Assembly (NCBI RefSeq): GCF_900230185.1
Contig: NZ_OCSR01000001.1
Location: 496,001-560,000, forward strand
Direction: 5' to 3'
Origin: Burkholderia sp. OK233
Lineage (GTDB): Bacteria; Pseudomonadota; Gammaproteobacteria; Burkholderiales; Burkholderiaceae
Length of the DNA stretch: 64,000 bases
The position numbers were made by a program, and so were the translations under genes. The notes beneath the pieces were generated by a model. That model saw only the letters and a list, made by a program, of their open reading frames with translations. It made no database searches and was not told the origin of the DNA. This document shows, piece by piece, positions 8,956-18,145 of this stretch; the stretch's first letter is position 1, and the number at the start of each line of letters is the position of its first letter.

Positions 8956-8969
8956 TTGATGTGTATCAA
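8956..8969 (-). promoter_or_regulatory. FNR-type box between Usp and phbB
   Basis: Perfect TTGAT-GTGT-ATCAA in the 289-base gap upstream of phbB, 213 bases before its start codon. It belongs to a 20-base block identical to that at 7772-7791. I do not see a convincing -10 at the class II distance, so the exact promoter is uncertain. Confidence 0.6.
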
Positions 8970-9031
8970 GCGTGCGGCGCTCCGCGAAAAATGTCGAATG
9001 TGAACGGCCGCCACGCCTCCCTGAACAACAC

Positions 9032-9490
9032 TCAGGCGCCGGTCCACGTTTCCCTGATCAGCAACACGGAACACGTCGATTGCCGCACGAAACGCTCCGC
9101 GACACTGCCGACCACCATGCGTCGCATGCCGCGCCGCCCATGCGTGCCCATCACGACAAGGTCGGCGCCGAGGCGAGCGGCGCAGCGAGCAAGGCAACCG
9201 GCAACGTCCTCGCCGATGCCTTGCGTCTCGATGATCTCGGAATCACCCGTCACGTCGAACTCCCGCATCTTTGCGCAAGCCTCTTCGAGGAACCTGCGTC
9301 CTACCTGCCGCGCCGTGTCGGTCAACAGATGCGGATCGCAGGCACCGGCGTATGTGAAGGCCGCGGACTGGTCCAGCACATGGACCGCCGTCAGCTTGCC
9401 ACCCGACAGTTTGGCGATCCGGATGGCTTCGCTCACCGCATACTTCGACGCTTCACTGCCGTCCACTGCCACCAGAATATTTGCGTACAT
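9032..9490 (-). CDS. Universal stress protein, single domain
   Basis: A 152-residue UspA-fold protein starting MYANILVAVDGSEASKYAV, with the ATP-binding motif GTHGRRGMRRMVVGS. ATG 9490 has GGAGGGAGT just upstream. It lies 75 bases downstream of an HPF/RaiA-like gene on the same strand. Its closest relative in the window is the Usp half of the fused gene at 60806-61639, which has exactly the same length and the same C-terminal GRRGMRRM-x2-GSVAERF pattern. The two gene pairs therefore look like copies of one module. Confidence 0.9.
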   Translation of the reverse strand: MYANILVAVDGSEASKYAVSEAIRIAKLSGGKLTAVHVLDQSAAFTYAGACDPHLLTDTARQVGRRFLEEACAKMREFDVTGDSEIIETQGIGEDVAGCLARCAARLGADLVVMGTHGRRGMRRMVVGSVAERFVRQSTCSVLLIRETWTGA

Positions 9491-9565
9491 GACTCCCTCC
9501 TCAAGGAGTGTTGGGAAAACCGAGGCACGGCGCTGCAACGGACGCAAGCTTGCCTGGCACCGTAT

Positions 9566-9901
9566 TTAAACCGGACGTCGGTCGAGTTGCCGCTCGGCGA
9601 AGTCGAATGCGGCCCGTACCGCTATGTTTGGATCGACGTTCAGGCAATGCTCGATCGGCACGAACTCTCCGTTACGCATGATCAGGTCGAGCCGCGCGTC
9701 GAAAACCGGACAGCGGATATCAGTGGCCGGCGCGCTGGCTCCGGCACCTCCCGGCCGCTCGCGAATAGCTTCGATTGCCAGGTGACAACCAGAGATAGCC
9801 CTGCTGAACCGTTCGAGGCGCATAAGCTGCGTAGCCGCCTCGCCCTCAATCAGCGACGTCCCGGCAAAGCCGAGATAGACGATTTGCATGCCGACACCCA
9901 T
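9566..9901 (-). CDS. HPF/RaiA-like ribosome-associated protein
   Basis: A 111-residue protein starting MGVGMQIVYLGFAG. The order of elements fits the S30AE/HPF-RaiA fold, whose members bind the 30S decoding centre and hibernate or protect ribosomes in resting cells: short N-terminal strand, LMRLERFSRAISGCHLAIEAI helix-strand, VFDARLDLIM strand, then AVRAAFDFAERQLD helix. Similarity is at the pattern level and I am only moderately sure. ATG 9901 follows GGGAGA; the frame further upstream is noncoding. A nearly identical N-terminal half occurs at 60.8-61.6 kb, there fused to a Usp. Confidence 0.6.
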   Translation of the reverse strand: MGVGMQIVYLGFAGTSLIEGEAATQLMRLERFSRAISGCHLAIEAIRERPGGAGASAPATDIRCPVFDARLDLIMRNGEFVPIEHCLNVDPNIAVRAAFDFAERQLDRRPV

Positions 9902-10155
9902 CTCTGTTCTCCCAGACGTGCCGCGATTTCTCTGGTGAGGCCGGCTTCTATCGCGACTACAGGAAGATCGGCGATACATCGTTGCCGGCAGGGTCTGACG
10001 ACGCGGCCGATTCCATCGCTTTATGCGGAACTTCAGATTCATTCGCCGGGTGTGAGTAGCCGGTCGAGGGTGCGTCTCTTCGCAATCAGGTCGCCCCGGT
10101 AGCGGCGTACGACCGGTGGCATGATTGAATCATCGGCGCGAATGGCGTGGGGCAA

Positions 10156-10169
10156 TTGACTTGTATCAA
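10156..10169. promoter_or_regulatory. FNR-type box in the divergent gap between RaiA-like gene and histidine kinase
   Basis: TTGAC-TTGT-ATCAA (one mismatch) is the only element I recognise in the 405-base gap 9902-10306. It could serve the minus-strand RaiA-Usp pair, where GATGAT is near the -10 position, or the plus-strand kinase. No strong -10 decides the direction. Confidence 0.6.
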
Positions 10170-10306
10170 CGCATTAGCGAGCCGCGCGCCGGGCCGACAA
10201 ACGTTCTGCGCCTTCGCGCCTTGTGCCCGCAATCAGCGTAAGCTGGCAAGATCGCGCTGTCCCGCCGATCGTCCGGTGGCTTTACAACGCTGGTCAGGAG
10301 ATGCCG

Positions 10307-11428
10307 GTGGATTTCAAATGGAACGATGCGAAGCGCAAAGCTGGTGCCGTGAACGACTCCGACGTCCCGATGGAGGACCGCTATCAGTTGCTGATCGATG
10401 CGGTACAGGATTACGCTATCTTCATGCTCGATCCTGCGGGCCGCGTGGCGAGCTGGAATAGCGGCGCCCGGAAGATCAAGGGCTATTCCGCCGACGAAAT
10501 CGTCGGGCGGCATTTTTCGATTTTCTATACGCCGGAAGACGTAGCCGCAGACAAGCCAGGCCGTGAACTGGCCCTCGCTGCGGCGCGCGGCAGAGCGGAA
10601 GACCAGGGCTGGCGCGTGCGCCGGGACGGATCGCGTTTCTGGGCGGACGTCACGATTACCGCCGTGCACGACCTGTCCGGCGCATTGCTCGGTTTTGCCA
10701 AGGTCACGCGCGATATGACCGAACGCGAGCGGCTTGCCGAACTCGAACATGCCATCGAGCTATCCGCGCAGATTCAGAGCACACGCGAAGAAGAACAAAA
10801 GCGCATTGCCCGCGAATTACACGATGATCTGGGCCAGCAGCTCACGGCGCTCAAAATGGGTATTGCGACGTTGGAAGGACAACTGGCGACCCGCAACGAG
10901 AACCCTGCCGCGCTCGCCGCAACGAGCGGTCTGCAACGGCAGATCGACACGATGATGGCATCGCTGCGACGGATCGCTGCCAACCTGCGCCCGCCGATGC
11001 TGGACGACCTCGGACTGGTCGCTGCTCTCGAGTGGCTTGCTGACGACTTCACGCATCGCTACGACGTGAAGACCGCCCTTCAGGCCAACGTCGACGATGC
11101 CACACTCACAGAATCTGCCGCTACCGCGATTTTCCGGATCGTACAGGAAGCGCTGACCAACGTGGCGAGGCATGCCCACGCAAGCGAAGTGCGGATTGCC
11201 ATTTCCGCGAACGCGGATACCTGCACCGTACGCATTGAGGATGACGGCTGCGGCGCCGAGATCGACGGCGGGCGTAAGCCACGCTCGTTCGGTCTGCTCG
11301 GTATGCGCGAACGCGCGTGTCAGCTGGGCGGCTTCGTCCTGATAGATAGCGCGCCGGGCGCCGGTTTCCGGCTTGCCGTTCATATTCCACTCAGTGCTAT
11401 CCGGTCGGATCAGACGCGAACGCCCTGA
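10307..11428 (+). CDS. PAS-domain sensor histidine kinase (NarX/HisKA_3 type), orphan
   Basis: A soluble sensor kinase of about 373 residues. It has a PAS domain (about 20-140, DYAIFMLDPAGRVASWNSGA...GYSADEIVGRH), a dimerisation/phosphoacceptor segment RIARELHDDLGQQLTALKM with the phosphorylated histidine near residue 172, and a HATPase domain with N-box FRIVQEALTNVARHA and G-box FGLLGMRERA. It has no membrane segment, so it senses something inside the cell, perhaps redox or O2 through PAS. GTG 10307 has GGAG 7 bases upstream; ATG 10301 directly abuts that site and is less likely. There is no adjacent response regulator. Its kinase core closely resembles that of the kinase at 38818, so they may share the regulator at 40959. 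Confidence 0.88.
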   Translation: MDFKWNDAKRKAGAVNDSDVPMEDRYQLLIDAVQDYAIFMLDPAGRVASWNSGARKIKGYSADEIVGRHFSIFYTPEDVAADKPGRELALAAARGRAEDQGWRVRRDGSRFWADVTITAVHDLSGALLGFAKVTRDMTERERLAELEHAIELSAQIQSTREEEQKRIARELHDDLGQQLTALKMGIATLEGQLATRNENPAALAATSGLQRQIDTMMASLRRIAANLRPPMLDDLGLVAALEWLADDFTHRYDVKTALQANVDDATLTESAATAIFRIVQEALTNVARHAHASEVRIAISANADTCTVRIEDDGCGAEIDGGRKPRSFGLLGMRERACQLGGFVLIDSAPGAGFRLAVHIPLSAIRSDQTRTP

Positions 11429-11506
11429 CGCGATGACGGCCGGGTGCGCGAGCGGTGCACGCTTCATCCTGCCCGCGCGATCCGCATGCCGGCGGGTACA
11501 CATGGA

Positions 11507-12340
11507 TCAATCGTGTACGCCGGAAGCTGGATCTCGCCGGGCGGGGCCGGCATCGATATGCCTCTTGGCACCCAGGCTGCATACTTCTTTTCGCAGTGAC
11601 GCGATTTCCGCTTGCAATGTCTTGATATCGCGATGCATTTCCCGGCGAAGTAGGCGCTCTTCCTGTTCGACGAAAGTGGCTGCAATGCTGGCGAACAACA
11701 GCGATAGCAGACCGTAGCCGAGCAACACGACGAACGCTGCAAAGATGCGCGATGCCGGGGTAGTCGGCGCCATATCTCCGTACCCGACTGTTGCGCTGCT
11801 TTCGAATGCGAGCCAGACCCCCTCGGCGTAGGTGTGCACGCCCGGTTCCAGCCAGTAAAAACCGGCACCTGCCGACGCAAGCAGAGCCGCCGCCGTTGCG
11901 AGCAACAGGAGTAGTCGGTTGGGCGAGAAAAATCCACGCAGCGACACCACTATTCGCGCCGCCACCAGTCCCATGAACAGAATGCGCAGAACCCATTCGA
12001 GTGACGACCATGGCGCGACGCCCCATGCGACGCTGGCCCCGGCTCCAAACGCGATCAGAATGTCGTAGCGGTTTCGAATGACGAACCGCCTGGGTTTGCG
12101 GCTCAGACGCACCATTGAGCCCAGCGAAGCAGCGAACCCGGCCGCCATGCACACGTATAGCGCTCGGCCCATTTGATGAAGCATGGGTGAGTCAACGGCC
12201 AGTTCGAGATAAAAGGCGGGAATGGCGAGCAGGCTGGAGCCAAACAGGATCCACTGTAACCAACGCCATGTGCGCACCGCCCGTGCGTCGTCATGCGGAT
12301 CGACACCGCCCAGGCCGGCTACGCGAAAACCTTCGTTCAT
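11507..12340 (-). CDS. Two-pore-type potassium channel protein (Kch-like)
   Basis: A 277-residue inner-membrane protein with an N-terminal group of transmembrane segments (about residues 20-140), then two helices flanking the K+ selectivity filter TVGYGDMAPTT. A C-terminal cytoplasmic coiled-coil-like helix follows (RREMHRDIKTLQAEIASLRKEV). There is no RCK/TrkA-N domain, so gating is not by nucleotide binding to a classical RCK. ATG 12340 was preferred because the residues before it look like translated noncoding DNA; the start signal GGTGGCGA is modest. A degenerate FNR-type box with a good -10 lies upstream. Confidence 0.82.
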   Translation of the reverse strand: MNEGFRVAGLGGVDPHDDARAVRTWRWLQWILFGSSLLAIPAFYLELAVDSPMLHQMGRALYVCMAAGFAASLGSMVRLSRKPRRFVIRNRYDILIAFGAGASVAWGVAPWSSLEWVLRILFMGLVAARIVVSLRGFFSPNRLLLLLATAAALLASAGAGFYWLEPGVHTYAEGVWLAFESSATVGYGDMAPTTPASRIFAAFVVLLGYGLLSLLFASIAATFVEQEERLLRREMHRDIKTLQAEIASLRKEVCSLGAKRHIDAGPARRDPASGVHD

Positions 12341-12460
12341 TTCGCCACCGCATCCGAGGTTACGACGCTGAATTACAACGCCGATCCATGACGTCGCCGT
12401 TTGGATAATCGGGATAACGCCACTTGGTGCTCCATCGTATGAGCTCGACCTCGGCAGGCT

Positions 12461-12474
12461 TTGATACGGATCAT
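12461..12474 (-). promoter_or_regulatory. Degenerate FNR-type box upstream of the K+ channel gene
   Basis: TTGAT-ACGG-ATCAT, one mismatch to the consensus. Centred at -41.5, transcription would start near 12426 and TACGAT (12439-12434, minus) falls in the -10 position. It shares the 321-base gap 12341-12661 with a second, divergent box at 12576. Confidence 0.5.
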
Positions 12475-12575
12475 AAGGTTGCGAGATGTGCCTGAACAAC
12501 GTCAGAAATGGCCCACGGCACCTGAACCGAACCGCGTGATGTGCGGGCCATCGGGCGCGCTCTGATGACCGCGGC

Positions 12576-12589
12576 TTGATCCAACTCAA
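12576..12589 (+). promoter_or_regulatory. FNR-type box, probable promoter of ohyA
   Basis: TTGAT-CCAA-CTCAA, one mismatch. The class II geometry predicts a start near 12624; TATGTT (12611-12616) sits exactly at -13 to -8. It is 73 bases before the ohyA start codon. Confidence 0.65.
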
Positions 12590-12661
12590 TCAGAACGCCG
12601 GCGTGGCGGGTATGTTGGGTCAACATCTGCCGCGCACGTCGGGCGGCTCCGCTGCATCCGG

Positions 12662-14323
12662 ATGGCGACGAACATGAAAAGGAATATCGAGGTGCAAAAC
12701 TCCAACAACACTTCCCGACACGCCCTGCCCGCTAAAGTTGACAGCTACCACGCAGAGGACGCCAGGTACTACCTGGTCGGCGGCGGCATCGCTTCGTTAG
12801 CGGCAGCGGCTTTCCTGATCCGCGATGGGCACGTGCGCGGTTGCGCCATTACCATTCTGGAAGCGCTCGACAAACCTGGTGGCAGCCTCGACGGCTCCGG
12901 TTCGGCCGAAAGCGGGTACGTGGTACGCGGCGGCCGCATGCTCGAAAGCAAGTATCTGTGCACCTATGACCTGTTCGCGTCGATACCGACTCTGGACGGC
13001 AGCGAAAGCGTGACGCAGGAGATATTCGAGTGGAACGAAACTATCAGCACCTCGTCCAGGTCGCGGCTCGTCAGAAATGGCAAACGCGAAGATACCCCCG
13101 CTTACGGGTTGGATGAACATGACCTGCTGACGTTGGGGCGCCTGTCGATCGAACCAGAAGTCATGCTCGGCAACAGCCGCATTTCCGATCACTTCGACGC
13201 ATCTTTCTTCGAAACCAATTTCTGGTTGATGTGGTGTACGACGTTCGCGTTCCAGCCGTGGCATAGCGCGGTCGAGTTCCGGCGCTATCTGTTGCGCTTC
13301 GCGCATATGTCCTCCGGATTCAACCAGCTGCACGGCATCATGCGCACCGTCTATAACCAGTACGACTCGATGATCCGGCCGTTGCGCCGCTGGCTGGACG
13401 ACCATGGCGTTGTTTTCCGGCCGAACACCCAGGTCACCGATCTCCTGTTCGACGAAAGTGGCGCGGAGAACCGGGTCCACGGCATCGTCTGCGAAAGTGC
13501 GAATCAACGTCTGGAGATACCGGTCGCCGCGGCAGACAAGGTCATTGTCACGCTCGGATCGATGACCGCCAGTTCCAGCCTGGGCAGCATGGATCAGCCG
13601 GCGCCTTCGAATACTGTCGACAGCACGGGTGCCTGGCGCCTGTGGAAGACGATCGCCGCCGGCCGGCCCGAGTTCGGTCACCCTTCCGTTTTCGCGGATC
13701 ATATCGACGAGTCGAAGTGGCTGTCGTTCACGGTAACGTTGCGCGACCCGACGATGTTCCAGCTGATCCGCGACATGACGGGAAATGTGCCGGGTGAAGG
13801 CGGCCTGATCACCTTTGCCGACTCGAGTTGGCTCGCGTCCATCGTTTTGCCGCACCAACCGCATTTCATCGGTCAACCTACGGACGTGCAGGTACTGTGG
13901 GGCTACGGCTTGCGGGTCGACCAGCCCGGCGACTTTGTCGGCAAGTCCATGTCGGCATGCACTGGTCGCGAAATCCTGACCGAAATACTTGGCCATTTGC
14001 GGATCGAAGCAGAGGCATCCGGCATCCTCGAGCACGCCAACTGCATTCCCTGCCTGATGCCTTTCATCACCAGCCAGTTCCTGCCGCGCAGCAAGGGCGA
14101 CCGGCCGGACGTGGTGCCCGACGGTTGGCAAAATCTGGCGTTAACGGGCCAGTTCTGCGAGCTGCCCGACGATGTCGTCTTCACCGTCGAATACTCGGTT
14201 CGTTCCGCCCAGAATGCGGTGTACGCGCTACTTGGACTCGATCTTGCGGCGCCAGACGTCTACAAAGGCCAGCATGACCCCCGGATCGTGTACAAGGCGT
14301 TTTCAACGTTGTGCGGCCACTAG
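12662..14323 (+). CDS. ohyA: Oleate hydratase (FAD-dependent fatty acid double-bond hydratase)
   Basis: FAD-containing hydratase of the myosin-cross-reactive-antigen family; members add water to the cis-9 double bond of oleate or linoleate to give 10-hydroxy fatty acids. The 553 residues are close to the usual ~550-590. The N-terminal nucleotide-binding motif YLVGGGIASLAAAAF (about residues 37-51) is followed by ILEALDKPGGSLDG and RGGRMLESKY, then NFWLMWCTTFAFQPWHSAVEFRRY and the C-terminal NLALTGQFCELPDD, all family hallmarks. The reaction is oxygen-independent and may detoxify unsaturated fatty acids. ATG 12662 is used; ATG 12674 is an alternative. It is the first gene after a well-placed FNR-type promoter. 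Confidence 0.92.
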   Translation: MATNMKRNIEVQNSNNTSRHALPAKVDSYHAEDARYYLVGGGIASLAAAAFLIRDGHVRGCAITILEALDKPGGSLDGSGSAESGYVVRGGRMLESKYLCTYDLFASIPTLDGSESVTQEIFEWNETISTSSRSRLVRNGKREDTPAYGLDEHDLLTLGRLSIEPEVMLGNSRISDHFDASFFETNFWLMWCTTFAFQPWHSAVEFRRYLLRFAHMSSGFNQLHGIMRTVYNQYDSMIRPLRRWLDDHGVVFRPNTQVTDLLFDESGAENRVHGIVCESANQRLEIPVAAADKVIVTLGSMTASSSLGSMDQPAPSNTVDSTGAWRLWKTIAAGRPEFGHPSVFADHIDESKWLSFTVTLRDPTMFQLIRDMTGNVPGEGGLITFADSSWLASIVLPHQPHFIGQPTDVQVLWGYGLRVDQPGDFVGKSMSACTGREILTEILGHLRIEAEASGILEHANCIPCLMPFITSQFLPRSKGDRPDVVPDGWQNLALTGQFCELPDDVVFTVEYSVRSAQNAVYALLGLDLAAPDVYKGQHDPRIVYKAFSTLCGH

Positions 14324-14416
14324 CAGTCACTATGTTACTTCCCCCCCGAAACCGGGCGGCAAGGGTGCGCCGCTTTCGAAGAAGACCATGCCAGAGTCTA
14401 TCAGCGAGGTGATGTA

Positions 14417-15718
14417 GTGGACATCGACGGGCCGCCGCAAATCAAAAGCTTTCGCGCCCTTCTTGGACGTCTGAAGGAGCATCCGCTGGCACGCGTCGGC
14501 CCCGGCCTCATCACGGGTGTCGCCGACGACGATCCGAGTGGCATCGCCACCTATTCGCAAGCAGGCGCGCAGTTCGGCCTGAACATGCTTTGGACGATGC
14601 CGCTCGCCTTCCCGTTGATGGCCGCTGTGCAGTCCATGTGTGCGAACCTCGGCCGGGTGACCGGCAAGGGGCTCGCCGCCAATATCAAGAGCGCATTTCC
14701 ACCGGTCGTGCTTCAGGGCGTCGTGCTGTCGCTGCTCATTGCCAATGTCCTGAATATCGCCGCCGACGTCGCTGCCATGGGCGAAGTCGCGGAACTCGTG
14801 AGCGGCATCGATCGCCATCTGATGACCGCTTGCTTCGTGTTCGGAACCCTGCTGTTGCAGATGTTCGTGCCCTACCACCGATACGTCTTCTTCTTGAAGT
14901 GGTTGACCGTCTCACTGCTCGCCTATGCCGCGGTGCTATTCACGGTTCACGTGCCGTGGAGCGAAGTCGCGCTGCGCACGCTGTGGCCGCACCTTACGCT
15001 AAACGCCAACGCGGCGGCGGTGGTCGTCGGCGTGTTCGGCACGACGATCAGCCCATACCTCTTTTTCTGGCAGGCGTCCGAAGAAGTCGAAGAGATGCAG
15101 GCTACGGGTGGTAGCGTCGCGCTAGTGAGTGATGCGGGCGCGGCGCCCACAGAACTTCGGCGCATTCGCTGGGACACCTGGACCGGAATGTTCTATTCAG
15201 ACGTCACCGCCTTTTTCATCATTCTCGCGACCGCTGTCACGCTGCACGCGGCCGGCGTGACGGACATCACCACGGCCGCGCAAGCCGCGAGCGCGCTGCG
15301 ACCACTCGCCGGGAACTTTGCTTACATCCTTTTTGCGCTGGGTATCCTCGGCGTCGGTCTGATCGGCGTGCCGGTGCTGGCGGGCTCCGGCGCTTATGCG
15401 CTTTCTGAGGCGATGGGCTGGCGCGAAGGTCTGGAGCGCAAGGTGCGCGATGCGCGGGGCTTTTACGCCATCATCGCCGTCAGCGTGCTGGCGGCGCTCG
15501 CCATCCAGTATTCGCCGATCAGTCCGATGAAGGCGCTGTTCTGGAGCGCGGTCATCAATGGCGTAGTGGCCGTGCCGCTGATGCTCGTGATTCTGATCCT
15601 TGTGTCCAGAAAGTCGGTCATGGGCGCGTTCACCGCGAGCCGGCCACTGATCGTTCTGGGCTCGATCGCCACAGTGGTGATGGGTGTGGCAGCAGTTCTT
15701 ATGCTGCTGCCGTCGTAG
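14417..15718 (+). CDS. Nramp-related divalent metal transporter with divergent metal-site motifs
   Basis: An inner-membrane protein of 433 residues with about 11 hydrophobic segments, related to Nramp (MntH) transporters. In TM1 the canonical DPGN is replaced by DDDPSGIATYSQ, and in TM6 the metal-contacting M-P-H region reads TTISPYLFFWQ. The Mn/Fe-selecting methionine is therefore missing, and the substrate may be Mg2+ or another hard ion, as in Nramp-related magnesium transporters. A cytoplasmic acidic loop (ASEEVEEMQ) follows TM6. GTG 14417 follows GAGGTGA. It lies 93 bases after ohyA, possibly in the same transcript, and converges on the N-ATPase operon. Confidence 0.82.
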   Translation: MDIDGPPQIKSFRALLGRLKEHPLARVGPGLITGVADDDPSGIATYSQAGAQFGLNMLWTMPLAFPLMAAVQSMCANLGRVTGKGLAANIKSAFPPVVLQGVVLSLLIANVLNIAADVAAMGEVAELVSGIDRHLMTACFVFGTLLLQMFVPYHRYVFFLKWLTVSLLAYAAVLFTVHVPWSEVALRTLWPHLTLNANAAAVVVGVFGTTISPYLFFWQASEEVEEMQATGGSVALVSDAGAAPTELRRIRWDTWTGMFYSDVTAFFIILATAVTLHAAGVTDITTAAQAASALRPLAGNFAYILFALGILGVGLIGVPVLAGSGAYALSEAMGWREGLERKVRDARGFYAIIAVSVLAALAIQYSPISPMKALFWSAVINGVVAVPLMLVILILVSRKSVMGAFTASRPLIVLGSIATVVMGVAAVLMLLPS

Positions 15719-15748
15719 ACGGTCCGACTGCCTTGGCTTCCAGACTAT

Positions 15749-16594
15749 TCAAACGCCGGCACCGGCACCCGCCGCAAGTTCCACGATATCGGCCGTGATC
15801 TCGTCCTGACGAACCTGCCGGTAGCGTTGCGTGAGTTCGGCAAGCGTCTCCTTCACATTGGCGCGCGCGGCCAGCATCGCGCGCACGCGTGCCTCGTTTT
15901 CGGCGGCGAATGACAGCATTAACGCCTCGCACAACTCGACATACACGTAGGCTTCGACCAGTCCCGCAAGCAGATGACCAGCGGGCAATGTGAGTAGCGG
16001 CGGTTCGGTGCGCCGCGCAACAGAAAATCGCGAGAAATCGAACGGAATCAGGTTGTGTTCAACGATCTCGCAGTGCGCGGCAATACCCGGTACGGCGTGA
16101 ATGACCGAGACATGGGTCACACCTCGATTCCCAAGGCGCGCATAGAGCGCATCAGTGATCCGGCTTGCGAGCGCAGCGACATCGTCGGCATGGGATGCCG
16201 CAGGAGAACTCCACGCGAACGGCAGCTGGCGTTCGTTTGCCACAATTTCGCCGCGCGTACCCACGAGCAGCAATTCACACTGCGCCGACGTCAGTCGAGA
16301 CAACGCGTGGTCGATGATCTGCTCGTTGAACGAGCTGACGAAACCCTGCTCCGCGCATAGCGCAATGACGATCTGCGCGCCGTGTTCCAGCACGCGCGTA
16401 GGTTCACCCGAAGCGTGGGACAGCGCGGCGCCAATCGCAGCGCCAACTGTCGAGGCCGACGAACGGATTCCCGGCAACCGCCGCTGCGCTTCGCGCGAAC
16501 GTGCTGCCGCGATGCCGCGCATCGCCCCGATGACGGCGTCCAGTTGCCGGGCGGTCGCGCTGCGCGATTCGATTTCGGTGAGTTTTCCGCTCAT
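15749..16594 (-). CDS. atpG: N-ATPase gamma subunit
   Basis: Central-stalk subunit of the rotary ATPase. The 281 residues start [36 protein letters not shown], the N-terminal coiled-coil helix of gamma, and end with the matching C-terminal helix [36 protein letters not shown]. The middle is more divergent than in housekeeping AtpG, as is usual for N-ATPases. Its ATG overlaps the atpA stop by 4 bases. It is the last gene of the nine-gene minus-strand operon atpDCQRBEFAG, ending 30 bases from the convergent transporter gene. Confidence 0.92.
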   Translation of the reverse strand: MSGKLTEIESRSATARQLDAVIGAMRGIAAARSREAQRRLPGIRSSASTVGAAIGAALSHASGEPTRVLEHGAQIVIALCAEQGFVSSFNEQIIDHALSRLTSAQCELLLVGTRGEIVANERQLPFAWSSPAASHADDVAALASRITDALYARLGNRGVTHVSVIHAVPGIAAHCEIVEHNLIPFDFSRFSVARRTEPPLLTLPAGHLLAGLVEAYVYVELCEALMLSFAAENEARVRAMLAARANVKETLAELTQRYRQVRQDEITADIVELAAGAGAGV

Positions 16595-18144
16595 GGCGTG
16601 TTCCTGCCGCTTGCCGTGCCGCTAGCGGCCGTTGGCGCGAACTGCTGCACCAGTTCGCGAACTGCAGTAACCAGCACCGCTTGAACGTCGGCGCTCAACG
16701 GCGTGCGCGAGGACCGCGAAAAGCCCGCCGCGATCTGGCTTTGCAGGCGCTGGGTCTCCAGATGCCCGGTCAGTTGCGTTCGCACTTGCGCGACAATTCC
16801 GCTCGGCACCGAATCGAACACCCCATCCGCCAGTGCTGACAGCAGCGCGATCTCTTCGAGCGTGCTTAACGCGCTGAAGCGCGGCTGGGCGATCAACGCA
16901 CGAATACGTTCCCCGCGGGCTATCTTGCCGGCGACATGCGCGTCAGTCAGCCCCCCGAACCGGCTGAACATCTCCAGTTCCAGGAACTGCGCGTAATCGA
17001 GGCGCAGTCGTCCCGACACGCCCCGCAAAGCCGGATGTTGCGCCTTGCCGCCAACACGGCTGACGCTCAAGCCCACATCGACCGCCGGACGCTGGTTTGC
17101 CGCAAACAGCGCCGCATCGAGCACGATCTGACCGTCCGTAATCGAAATGAGATTGGTCGGGATATACGCAGACAGGTTGCCCATATCGGTTTCCGCGATC
17201 GGCAGCGCGGTCAGCGAACCGCCACCCAGTCCGGCCGACAGCTTCGCGGCGCGCTCCAACAGGCGGGCGTGGACATAGAAGATGTCACCCGGATAGGCCT
17301 CACGTCCCGGTGGCTCGCGCGTGAGCAGCGCCAGTTCACGATGCGTCGCGGCGTGCTTGGTCAGGTCGTCGACCACAACCAGTGCGTGCTGTCCCCGATC
17401 GCGAAAATACTCGGCGATCGTGAAGCCCGCGAACGGCGCGATCCATTGCAGCCCCGGCGCCGACGCCGCGGCGGCGACGACGAAGATGCAGCGCTCGGGC
17501 GCACCATACTGACGCACCGATTCGATGACCCGCTGCACGGCGGTCGTGCGCTGGCCAATCGCGACATAGACGCAGATCATGTCCGAATGCTTCTGGTTGA
17601 CGATCGTGTCGATGGCCAAAGCGGTCTTGCCCGTGGCACGGTCGCCGATGATGAGTTCGCGCTGCCCGCGGCCAATCGCGAACAGCGCGTCGACGAGAAG
17701 CACACCCGTTTCGACGGGCTCGCTGACCAGATCGCGCTCGATGATCGCCAGCGCCGGCCGTTCGACTGGCATGCGCATCCCGGCAATGATGGGATCGTCT
17801 CGGTCGAGCGGCCGCCCGAGCGGGTCGATTACACGCCCCAGCAGCCCTTCTCCAACCGGCACTTGCAGCACGGTGCCGGTGCGGGTCACGCAAGAGCCCG
17901 CTTCAACGTCGGTGCCGTCGTCCAGCAGCACGACGCTGATGACGTCCGCATCCAGCGTGTGCGCGAAGCCGGTCGCCCCACTCTCGAAATGGAGCAGTTC
18001 GTTGAGGGCCGCATCCGGCAGGCCGGAGACAAATGCAATGCCATCGCCAAAACGCTCAACGCGTCCGAGCGTCTGCGCGTGAGGCTTCACAACAGTTCGG
18101 GCGAGTGTGTTGCGCTGGTCCGCGAGCCAGGGATCGTCGGTCAT
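16591..18144 (-). CDS. atpA: N-ATPase alpha subunit
   Basis: Non-catalytic nucleotide-binding subunit of the F1-like head, 517 residues. Walker [10 protein letters not shown] and Walker B-region [12 protein letters not shown] are present, together with the [20 protein letters not shown] segment typical of alpha. ATG 18144 lies directly after the atpF stop; an upstream ATG at 18159, overlapping atpF, would add five residues and cannot be excluded. N-ATPase alpha subunits are clearly distinct in sequence from housekeeping AtpA; the housekeeping operon is not in this window. Confidence 0.93.
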   Translation of the reverse strand: MTDDPWLADQRNTLARTVVKPHAQTLGRVERFGDGIAFVSGLPDAALNELLHFESGATGFAHTLDADVISVVLLDDGTDVEAGSCVTRTGTVLQVPVGEGLLGRVIDPLGRPLDRDDPIIAGMRMPVERPALAIIERDLVSEPVETGVLLVDALFAIGRGQRELIIGDRATGKTALAIDTIVNQKHSDMICVYVAIGQRTTAVQRVIESVRQYGAPERCIFVVAAAASAPGLQWIAPFAGFTIAEYFRDRGQHALVVVDDLTKHAATHRELALLTREPPGREAYPGDIFYVHARLLERAAKLSAGLGGGSLTALPIAETDMGNLSAYIPTNLISITDGQIVLDAALFAANQRPAVDVGLSVSRVGGKAQHPALRGVSGRLRLDYAQFLELEMFSRFGGLTDAHVAGKIARGERIRALIAQPRFSALSTLEEIALLSALADGVFDSVPSGIVAQVRTQLTGHLETQRLQSQIAAGFSRSSRTPLSADVQAVLVTAVRELVQQFAPTAASGTASGRNTP

Positions 18145-18145
18145 G

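Noticed and set aside
12797..14131. 444-residue minus-strand frame opposite oleate hydratase
   Set aside because: Shadow frame caused by codon bias; no start signal or recognisable sequence.
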